Positions 27,287 to 34,389 of a DNA stretch of 34,389 nt are shown here, one piece after another (the stretch's first letter is position 1; the number at the start of each line of letters is the position of its first letter). Below the pieces are notes generated by a model. It had not been told where the DNA came from, made no database searches, and worked only from the letters and a program-made list of their open reading frames with translations. Source of the DNA: Candidatus Heimdallarchaeota archaeon (lineage in GTDB: Archaea; Asgardarchaeota; Heimdallarchaeia; Heimdallarchaeales; JAJRWK01); assembly GCA_027001645.1 (NCBI GenBank), contig JALTMP010000363.1, positions 1 through 34,389 on the forward strand, in the 5' to 3' direction. Made by a program: the position numbers and the translations under genes.

Positions 27287-28621
27287 TCAATTCTTCTTTT
27301 TTCCAAGCCCAATGCCACGATATCGTAACCCATGCTTATGAAATAGCTCTGGATTCCAGATCCTTCTACCATCAATTACAACATCCCCTTTCATTAAAGA
27401 TTTCAAATCAGAAGGGCTTAACTGTCTATATTCATCCCATTCAGTAACTAAGATCAAGGCATCTGCTTCTTTCAAAACATCATTTATCTTATCATAGTAA
27501 TTGATGTTTGGATGAGACAGAATTTTCTTAGCGTTCGGAATTGCTATTGGGTCCGTTGCTTTGACTCTTGCTCCCTCTTTAATCAATTGTTCAATTATTG
27601 GAATTGAAGCAGCTTCTCTCATGTCATCCGTATCTGGTTTAAAAGCTAGGCCCAGAATCGCAATTGTTTTTCCAGATAAATCTCCAACCTCTTCGCGGAG
27701 AAGCTCAACGGTTCTTAGAGGTTGTTGCTTGTTTACTTCCAGTGTTGATCTTAAGAGTATTAGCTCTCTGCCAAGTTGTTTGGAATGGGAATAAAGTGCT
27801 GCCACGTCTTTCGGAAAACAGCTTCCCCCGAATCCAGCTCCTGCTCGTAGGAATTTGGGAGAAATTCTTTCGTCGAGACCAATGCCTTGAGCTACATCTT
27901 TCACGTCGACGCCTAGAAGTTCACAATAATTAGCAATCTCATTGATGAAGGATATCTTCATAGCTAAAAAGCTATTTGCGGCATATTTAATGAGCTCAGC
28001 TGTTGTTGGCGATGTTTCAAGGATCGGGGCCTCTGCCCACTCGTATAATGCTTTTACCTCATTAAATGATTCGGAGTCAATCGCCCCAATTACGATTCGG
28101 TCTGGATCTAGAAAATCTTCAACCGCTTTTCCTTCCTTCAAAAACTCAGGATTCATTGCTAGTCCAAATCCTATTCCCCTTTTCTTCCCACTTTCTTCCT
28201 CGATTATTCTTCCAACAACTTTCTCTGTGGTTCCCGGGATAACTGTTGATTTCACAACAACTGTCTTTTTGTCTGTAACGTCTCTAATGGTCTTCCCGAT
28301 GGTGTGGCTCACTTCTTCAATAAATGACAAATCAATTGAACCGTCTTCTTTAGACGGCGTTGGAACAGCTATGAATATTAACTCTGCCTTTTTAATTGCA
28401 GAAGCTCCATCCAAGGTTGCTTCCAGACGCCCCTCTTTTCTTGCATTAAGTAATAATTCTTCAAGTCCTGGTTCGAATATTGGTGTTTTACCCTCATTAA
28501 TTTGTTCAACTTTTTCTGGTATTACGTCAACACAAGTTACATCATGGCCTTTGCTTGCAAAGCATACCCCTGTTACTAGGCCAACATAACCTGTTCCAAT
28601 CATCGCGACTTTTTTTGGCAT
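27287..28621 (-). CDS. UDP-glucose/UDP-sugar 6-dehydrogenase
   Basis: VAMIGTGYVGLVTGVCFASKGHDVTCVD, FVPTPSKEDGSIDLS-like segment, FLRAGAGFGGSCFPKDVAAL, ILGLAFKPDTDDMREAASI. Confidence 0.96.
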   Translation of the reverse strand: MPKKVAMIGTGYVGLVTGVCFASKGHDVTCVDVIPEKVEQINEGKTPIFEPGLEELLLNARKEGRLEATLDGASAIKKAELIFIAVPTPSKEDGSIDLSFIEEVSHTIGKTIRDVTDKKTVVVKSTVIPGTTEKVVGRIIEEESGKKRGIGFGLAMNPEFLKEGKAVEDFLDPDRIVIGAIDSESFNEVKALYEWAEAPILETSPTTAELIKYAANSFLAMKISFINEIANYCELLGVDVKDVAQGIGLDERISPKFLRAGAGFGGSCFPKDVAALYSHSKQLGRELILLRSTLEVNKQQPLRTVELLREEVGDLSGKTIAILGLAFKPDTDDMREAASIPIIEQLIKEGARVKATDPIAIPNAKKILSHPNINYYDKINDVLKEADALILVTEWDEYRQLSPSDLKSLMKGDVVIDGRRIWNPELFHKHGLRYRGIGLGKKKN

Positions 28622-28723
28622 CTTTTCTCAATTTCACGCTTTATTATTCTGTGATTAAGTATTTGGTGTTACCATTTTGGATCTTTACCATCGTTTTTAA
28701 GACACAAAAGTAAGAATGCGAAT

Positions 28724-29116
28724 GTGGATAGTCATCTCCGAATGGTTAGCGTTGATGAAGCCAGAAAGCTTCTACCCCTAGTTATACATGAATTATTTAG
28801 ACTTCAAGAAATACACGAAAAGTTCCATCACGCCTATGATGAATTAGTAAAGATCTCAAAGACTAGTACTGATGTTCATAAGATCTCCCGTGCCAGAATG
28901 ATTGTTGATTCCTTCGATGAAGCAACTTACAGGATCATTCAAGATCTTCAGGCTAAGGGCGTTGTTGTAAGGGATATTCAGACCGGATTAATTGATTTTT
29001 TAAGTGAACGCGGGGGTGAACCAGTATGGCTATGCTATCGACTTGGTGAAAAGGAGCTTAGCTATTACCATGAACTTCGTTCTGGATATTACGCCCGAAG
29101 ACCGATTGATTTCTAA
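28724..29116 (+). CDS. DUF2203 family protein
   Basis: VSVDEARKLLPLV...GVVVRDIQTGLIDFLSERGGEPVWLCYRLGEKELSYYHELRSGYYARRPI; GTG 28724 or ATG 28742 start. Confidence 0.88.
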   Translation: MDSHLRMVSVDEARKLLPLVIHELFRLQEIHEKFHHAYDELVKISKTSTDVHKISRARMIVDSFDEATYRIIQDLQAKGVVVRDIQTGLIDFLSERGGEPVWLCYRLGEKELSYYHELRSGYYARRPIDF

Positions 29117-29405
29117 TACAAGCCAATATGCGCTTTAAATTCGGCGGAGTTATCGGCGATCTTACCAGATAAATTAATTCTTTCTGTCTCTACTTCTGAA
29201 AACTTTAGCGATTTATTCAACAATCACATCTGAACAGAGTTCTTCTAACATCTTTGCTAGAGAAAGCATAAAATGAACGAGTAGTGTTTGAATCAGTTCT
29301 TTTACTTTTTTCGGAGTCCATAGGCCCTATTTTTTCTTGCTACATTTTATCTAGGAAAGACCAAGAAAGATAAGAATGCCTCGCAGATAACTTTCATGGG
29401 TTAAT

Positions 29406-31184
29406 TTGAGTACGGGTGAAGTCTACCAAGTCATTCTTGAGGCTAAGCGTTATTGGCACTACTATCTCCTTTCCTTGCTGTTCATGATTGTTAGTGTTGG
29501 CTCTGACCTTTGGATCCCACTCGTAATCCGAGAGATTATTGATGAAACTTTTGTTCTTCAAAATTACTCGCGTCTTACGTTCTCTCTTCTATTCATCCTT
29601 CTATTGGCCATCCTCTCTGGTGGAATGAACTTCTTTTCCCGTGTTACCTCGGAAATTGCGGCGCAAAAGACTGTGAAAGACATTCGAAACAAAGTTTTTG
29701 ACTCTCTCATCAAACAAGATGTGGCCTTCTTTTCACATCAGGAGACTGGGCAACTTCTTACGAGGGGAACTGCGGACGTCGAGGCCATTCGTCGGTTTCT
29801 TTCTATGGGCTCTCGGATTTCTATGCAAGGCTTGCTTGTTTATTTTGGTTTACTAGTCCTTTTGTGGAATATCGACCGAGTGCTTCTTTCTCTTGTTGTA
29901 TTCCTTGGTTTGCCTCTTGTGTTCATAATGGCAATGTTTGGCAGGAAGATTGGCCCCTTATTCATAAAGCAGCGAAAATTATTCGGAGATGTTTCTACTG
30001 TTGCGCAGGAAACGATTGAAGGAATTACTGTTGTGAAAGCATATCACGGTGAATCCATTCAAAAGAATATCTTCAAGAGTCAGAATCATCAGTACTTTGA
30101 TCTTCAGCTACAAATTGCTAAAGAAAGAGCAACTTATATCCCCCTGGTTTTTCTGACAATCGGGGTAATCACTGGCTTAGTCATTTATTTTGGAGGCATT
30201 ACGGTAATTAATGGCGTCATTTCAATCGGCACGTTTGTGGCTTTTATAACATACTTAGCGATGCTCGCACTACCCATTCGTTTTGTAGCTTGGTTTCTGG
30301 CGTTATATGAACAAGCAAAGGCGGGGAGCTCAAGAGTTTACGAAATTCTAAATCGAGAACCAAGAATTATTGAAACAGATTCCATTCCTATTCCAAAGTC
30401 GCTTCGGGGAGAAATTGTATTCGATAATGTTACTTTCTCCTACTCTGGTTCAACTAGACCCGTATTGCAAAATCTTAATCTAAAAATCAAGGGTGGAGAA
30501 AAAGTCGCCATTCTAGGCTCCATAGGCAGTGGCAAGACCACACTTGTTAATCTGATTCCGCGATTTTATGACCCTGATAAAGGCCGTGTTCTAATCGATG
30601 GTATTGATGTCAAGAAATATCACCTACATGAGTTGAGAAAGAAAATCGCCTTTGTCGGGCAAGACACATTTCTCTTTAGTACGTCTCTCAAGGAAAACAT
30701 TGCTTTTGCGAACCCTGGTGCTTCTATGGATGAAATCATTCAGGCCAGCAAAATTGCTCAACTTCATGATTTTGTAGAAACATTGCCCGAGGGATATGAT
30801 ACATTGGTCGGGGAACGGGGTGTTCGGCTTAGTGGAGGGCAAAGACAGCGCGTTGCAATCGCTAGAGCAATCCTCGCTGATGCCTCCATTCTTATCTTGG
30901 ATGACACAACGTCTTCCATAGATTCTCAAACCGAACAAGAACTGCATAAGGCTCTGGCAAAAGTCGTTGAAGGGAGAACTGTTATCATCATCACGCAACG
31001 CCTTGGGAATCTTCGCCTCGCTGATCGTATTCTTCTCCTAAAGAACGGCCGTATTGTTGAGGAAGGAACACATAATGATTTACTTGCTAGAAAAGGTCTC
31101 TATTGGGATATCTATGCATCAAGAACGATTGATCCTGAACTCGCGGAGACCATTCTTGAAAACATGACCCGGGAACGGAGATAA
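29406..31184 (+). CDS. ABC exporter half-transporter with degenerate catalytic site
   Basis: N-terminal TM domain; Walker A GSIGSGKTT, LSGGQRQRVAIARAIL, Walker B ILILDDTTSSID (D in place of catalytic E), ITQRL (Q in place of H). Confidence 0.95.
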   Translation: MSTGEVYQVILEAKRYWHYYLLSLLFMIVSVGSDLWIPLVIREIIDETFVLQNYSRLTFSLLFILLLAILSGGMNFFSRVTSEIAAQKTVKDIRNKVFDSLIKQDVAFFSHQETGQLLTRGTADVEAIRRFLSMGSRISMQGLLVYFGLLVLLWNIDRVLLSLVVFLGLPLVFIMAMFGRKIGPLFIKQRKLFGDVSTVAQETIEGITVVKAYHGESIQKNIFKSQNHQYFDLQLQIAKERATYIPLVFLTIGVITGLVIYFGGITVINGVISIGTFVAFITYLAMLALPIRFVAWFLALYEQAKAGSSRVYEILNREPRIIETDSIPIPKSLRGEIVFDNVTFSYSGSTRPVLQNLNLKIKGGEKVAILGSIGSGKTTLVNLIPRFYDPDKGRVLIDGIDVKKYHLHELRKKIAFVGQDTFLFSTSLKENIAFANPGASMDEIIQASKIAQLHDFVETLPEGYDTLVGERGVRLSGGQRQRVAIARAILADASILILDDTTSSIDSQTEQELHKALAKVVEGRTVIIITQRLGNLRLADRILLLKNGRIVEEGTHNDLLARKGLYWDIYASRTIDPELAETILENMTRERR

Positions 31185-31190
31185 TTCACC

Positions 31191-33014
31191 ATGAGTTTTT
31201 CGAGAAGATTTAGTCAAGATTCGAGTAGAAAGGAAAGGGAATTTTCCGACATGGAACTTCTACGATTCTTTGCCGGTTTTCTGAGGCCATATTCCAAATT
31301 AATTCTTGCCATTCTTGGGATTCTTGGGCTTGGTTCTCTCTTGGCCATCTTAAATCCCCTAATATTGAAGATCGCGATTGATAACTATATTATCCCAAAG
31401 CGTGAATCCGAGCTCTGGAAGATTACCGCAATTTTCCTTCTCGTGGTTTTTAGTACATGGGTGACAGACATCGCCAGAATTTTCCTCATTAGTTATCTTG
31501 GGCAACGAACTGTTTACGATATTAGAAATGATACCTTTGAAAAGCTCATTGATCTTTCTATGGACTTTTATGAATCTGAAGAATCTGGGCGTTTGACGAG
31601 CATCCTGACCAATGATATCGATACAATTGCTGATTTCTTAAGAAATGGTTTAACTGACATAATTGCAAATCTGATGCGATTAATTGGCTTAGTCGCCATT
31701 ATGCTCTGGCTGTCCCCTGGACTTACCGGGGTTACTTTGCTAGTCACCCCTCTTGTGGGAATTATTTTCTATTATCTTCGAAAATTTGCTCGAGAAGCTT
31801 ATCGGGCCATTCGCCAAAGTGTTGCTAAGCTCACCTCAAAGCTAGCAGAAACGATTAGCGGAATCCATGTGATAAAGGTTTATGCGCAAGAAGAAAGACT
31901 CAAAGATGAATTTGCCTTAATCAATGAAGAAAATTATCGTGCCAACATTAAGCAGAACGTCATTGTTGGGCTGATTCTGCCATCAATAAAGACTTTGAGC
32001 TCTACTGCGATTCTTCTAATCATTGCATATGCGTTGTGGCGGAATCAAATTGCTGGCCAAACCGAGATCTCCGTTGGATTAATTGTTGCATTCATTCGGT
32101 ATGAAGGAATGCTATTTGACCCCATTCTTTCTTTGACCATGTTTTATTCTCTATTCCAAAGTGCATTGGCCGCTCTTGAGAGAGTAAAACGGATTTCTAA
32201 CCAGGAAAGTAGCGTAAAAGAGTCAAAGAATCCCGTAATCCCAGATGAGCCCCAAGGAAAAATTGAGATAAATGATGTCTGGTTCTCGTATGATGGAGAA
32301 AAAACCTTTGCTCTCAAAGGAATTACTCTCCACATTGCTCCCGGTGAATCAATTGCCCTCGTAGGACATACCGGTGCTGGCAAAACAACTTTGGGAAAAC
32401 TCGTGCTAAGATACTATGATCCCACTCGAGGGTCTATTCGACTAGATGGAATTGACTTGAGGGACTTCTCCTTGGACTACATTGGGAAGCGAATCGTGCT
32501 TGTTCCTCAAGATCCCTTTCTCTTCAATGCTTCGATTATGGAAAATATTCGGTTCGGAAATCCGAATGCGTCAATGGAAGAGATTCTTCAAATTTCGAAG
32601 CTAATTGGTCTTGATAAGATTATTGAAAAACTTCCAGAAGGATACGACTCAATCGTTGGTCCTCGTGGAGTTCAATTATCACAAGGAGAAAAGCAACTAC
32701 TAAGCTTTGCGCGAGCTCTAGTTTCGAACCCTTTAGTAATTGTTCTTGATGAAGCCACAGCAAGCGTAGATCCCTTTACTGAGTATGAGATTCAGAACGC
32801 TACAGAAACTGTTCTTAAGCACTCAACAACTATTGTTATTGCCCATCGATTATCCACTTTGAAGAATGTTGACCGAATTATTGTATTGGAGGATGGGAAA
32901 ATCGTTGAAGAGGGAACTTGGTCTGAATTGATTCAACGGAAAGGAGCATTCTATGAGTATTATCGTGCTCAGGTCCTTTCAGAAATGAAAGGAATTATTC
33001 GAACTGATAATTGA
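31191..33014 (+). CDS. ABC exporter half-transporter with canonical catalytic residues
   Basis: TM domain; Walker A GHTGAGKTT, LSQGEKQLLSFARAL, Walker B IVLDEATASVD, IAHRLST; 6 nt after the preceding ABC gene. Confidence 0.95.
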   Translation: MSFSRRFSQDSSRKEREFSDMELLRFFAGFLRPYSKLILAILGILGLGSLLAILNPLILKIAIDNYIIPKRESELWKITAIFLLVVFSTWVTDIARIFLISYLGQRTVYDIRNDTFEKLIDLSMDFYESEESGRLTSILTNDIDTIADFLRNGLTDIIANLMRLIGLVAIMLWLSPGLTGVTLLVTPLVGIIFYYLRKFAREAYRAIRQSVAKLTSKLAETISGIHVIKVYAQEERLKDEFALINEENYRANIKQNVIVGLILPSIKTLSSTAILLIIAYALWRNQIAGQTEISVGLIVAFIRYEGMLFDPILSLTMFYSLFQSALAALERVKRISNQESSVKESKNPVIPDEPQGKIEINDVWFSYDGEKTFALKGITLHIAPGESIALVGHTGAGKTTLGKLVLRYYDPTRGSIRLDGIDLRDFSLDYIGKRIVLVPQDPFLFNASIMENIRFGNPNASMEEILQISKLIGLDKIIEKLPEGYDSIVGPRGVQLSQGEKQLLSFARALVSNPLVIVLDEATASVDPFTEYEIQNATETVLKHSTTIVIAHRLSTLKNVDRIIVLEDGKIVEEGTWSELIQRKGAFYEYYRAQVLSEMKGIIRTDN

Positions 33015-33035
33015 TGGTTGTAGTCGAGATTAGAA

Positions 33036-33120
33036 GGAGCTCAAGCTTGTCACGGGCTCGTCATTGCAACACTCCGGCTGGGATGGTGTCTATCATCGCT
33101 CCCAATTGCAAATGGGGGCT
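33036..33120. other. G+C-rich, hairpin-forming intergenic segment; candidate structured RNA
   Basis: GAGCTC/GGGCTC (33037-33042/33054-33059), ACACT/GGTGT (33069-33073/33085-33089), GCTCCCA/TGGGGGC (33098-33104/33113-33119); between convergent ABC and rnp2 genes. Confidence 0.3.
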
Positions 33121-33149
33121 CTCATTCCTAAACTTTCTGCTTCTGCAAC

Positions 33150-33491
33150 CTATTCCTCTCTGTCCATCTCTTCTAAACTCCTCTTCGCCCTATTAATCGT
33201 TGCACATGTAATCAGAGACGTTACAAGAACTTTTTTTCCATCTATTGATGTTATGCAAGCTAAAACTGATTCCAGCTCGTTTCGAAAGTTGTGAGCATAT
33301 CTTAGCAACCCTGTTTTGTAGTGCTCATCATATTCCATTAGATAAAACCCAGAAGCAGCCGCCCCAACAGCTCCCCATAATTCCCGAGTGACTCGCCAGA
33401 GATTCTGGATGAAGGCCTCCTTAGGAATAGTAACTGATTCGTCCTCAGTAATTATTCTGAATGCTAAATACCTTTGTCTTTCTTTATTCAT
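33150..33491 (-). CDS. rnp2: Ribonuclease P protein component 2 (Pop5)
   Basis: RYLAFRIITED, LWRVTRELWGAVGAAASGFYLMEYDEHYKTGLLRYAHN, IDGKKVLVTSLITCATINRAKRSL. Confidence 0.93.
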   Translation of the reverse strand: MNKERQRYLAFRIITEDESVTIPKEAFIQNLWRVTRELWGAVGAAASGFYLMEYDEHYKTGLLRYAHNFRNELESVLACITSIDGKKVLVTSLITCATINRAKRSLEEMDREE

Positions 33492-34191
33492 CCGTAACCA
33501 CCCAGATTCCTCCGCCTTGGTAACCGGGGGATAGCTTTTCGGTGTTCGTTTTCAAGATATCTCGTGGATATTTGGTTGTTGCATAGGGCGTTTGTTCTAT
33601 CGAAAGGCCAAAGGTCTTACTCAAGCCTCGTAATGCTTTTCCTCTTCGCATGAACCAAGGTCCTCGTGCCCCACTACTCAGAATTATTTGGTGGGTCCTT
33701 GGATTAAGTTTTTGGATTATTCTTCTGTACGCCCGAAGTATTCGAGATAGTTTGTCCTCTCGTTCAAGAAAGATTGGGCTGAGATCAATCTCAATCACTT
33801 TTTCGTGTTTTCTCAAAAGCGTCGAAACATTGAGTCCTGTTTCTTTTCCAGAGGCTCCATGAGAAATGAACAATCCGTCAACCATTGGCTCTAGTACTGC
33901 CCAGGTTGCTTGTTTGGCGTCCTCCGGTTCCACCAATACTATGTGATTGGAACGCCTCACTTGCTTTAATGATGCTTGGATTCTTCTTGTTTCCCCACGT
34001 AAAACTGTTTTCCGATAAATTGAAACTTCTTCAATAATTAATGGCTCTGGAAACCCATCGAATAAAACGCGGTCATGTGGATCCTGAATAACGATTGTTG
34101 AAATATCAAGAATTGGGGCAAGTCTTACCGCTTTTTGTAAATCCTGCGGAGAAGAAATCGTTAGATTAAATTCCACTGTCTTTTGAGGCAT
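33484..34191 (-). CDS. rnp3: Ribonuclease P protein component 3 (Rpp30)
   Basis: EKVIEIDLSPIFLEREDKLSRILRAYRRIIQKLNPRTHQIILSSGARGPWFMRRGKALRGLSKTFGLS; gene order with Pop5. Confidence 0.92.
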   Translation of the reverse strand: MPQKTVEFNLTISSPQDLQKAVRLAPILDISTIVIQDPHDRVLFDGFPEPLIIEEVSIYRKTVLRGETRRIQASLKQVRRSNHIVLVEPEDAKQATWAVLEPMVDGLFISHGASGKETGLNVSTLLRKHEKVIEIDLSPIFLEREDKLSRILRAYRRIIQKLNPRTHQIILSSGARGPWFMRRGKALRGLSKTFGLSIEQTPYATTKYPRDILKTNTEKLSPGYQGGGIWVVTDE

Positions 34192-34389
34192 TAGTAACCC
34201 TCTTCTTTTGAATCGATAAATTGGTACTGGCGTAGTTCATTGATGAATGGTGTGAGATCCTTAGTATACCTCACGAATTTGATAACCACTTTTATGGTAT
34301 TGCTTCCCTCTCCTAGTTTTAGTATTCCCTCCGCAGCTTTCATTTTGTCAAAGCGAAGATGAAAAGTATTGGAGTTCTTATCAATCATT
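34191..34389 (-). CDS. Partial (C-terminal) COG1325-like exosome-associated RNA-binding protein; runs off right edge
   Basis: Open to the window edge; TFHLRFDKMKAAEGILKLGEGSNTIKVVIKFVRYTK resembles the LRFDKQ-A-x-GELxL C-terminus of COG1325; overlaps the rnp3 ATG by one base. Confidence 0.7.
   Translation of the reverse strand, partial: MIDKNSNTFHLRFDKMKAAEGILKLGEGSNTIKVVIKFVRYTKDLTPFINELRQYQFIDSKEEGY

Noticed and set aside
27942-28589. 215-aa plus-strand ORF
   Set aside because: Antisense shadow of the UDP-glucose dehydrogenase gene.
29406-33014. Possible recent tandem duplication of ABC exporter genes
   Set aside because: The two proteins are highly diverged with complementary catalytic-site changes, consistent with an ancient heterodimer rather than a recent duplication.
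33036-33122. tRNA-like outer pairing (GGAGCTC with GGGCTCT-type 3' end)
   Set aside because: No T-loop GTTCRANNC, no D-arm and no anticodon-arm geometry; recorded only as a hairpin-rich candidate RNA.
1-34389. CRISPR array, transposase/integrase, rRNA operon
   Set aside because: No regularly spaced repeats, no mobile-element enzymes and no rRNA-like conserved stretches were seen.

Overview
The window is a compact, gene-dense archaeal segment with short gaps and several convergent and divergent pairs. Its gene content points to an Asgard archaeon, probably Heimdallarchaeia-like; this is inferred from gene content and is not a tested placement. Archaeal housekeeping genes include pdxS/pdxT, an archaeal riboflavin synthase plus DHBP synthase, archaeal SAM synthetase, ATP-dependent DNA ligase, a Sulfolobus-type ferredoxin, and RNase P Rpp30/Pop5 behind the end of a COG1325-like exosome-associated gene. 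Interspersed are eukaryote-signature-like genes: a Rab-type small GTPase, a DUSP23-like phosphatase, a clear profilin homologue, a longin/roadblock-like protein, and a 684-aa winged-helix-like protein ending in a zinc ribbon and a RING-like finger. Other notable items are a 1183-aa GH13 protein with an N-terminal HEIGH motif next to a GH57 enzyme, a heterodimeric-type ABC exporter pair, a 56-aa ribbon-helix-helix gene absent from the ORF track, and a G+C-rich hairpin-forming gap at about 33.04-33.12 kb. I saw no rRNA, convincing tRNA, CRISPR array, transposase or integrase. All family calls come from reading motifs by eye; no database search was run.
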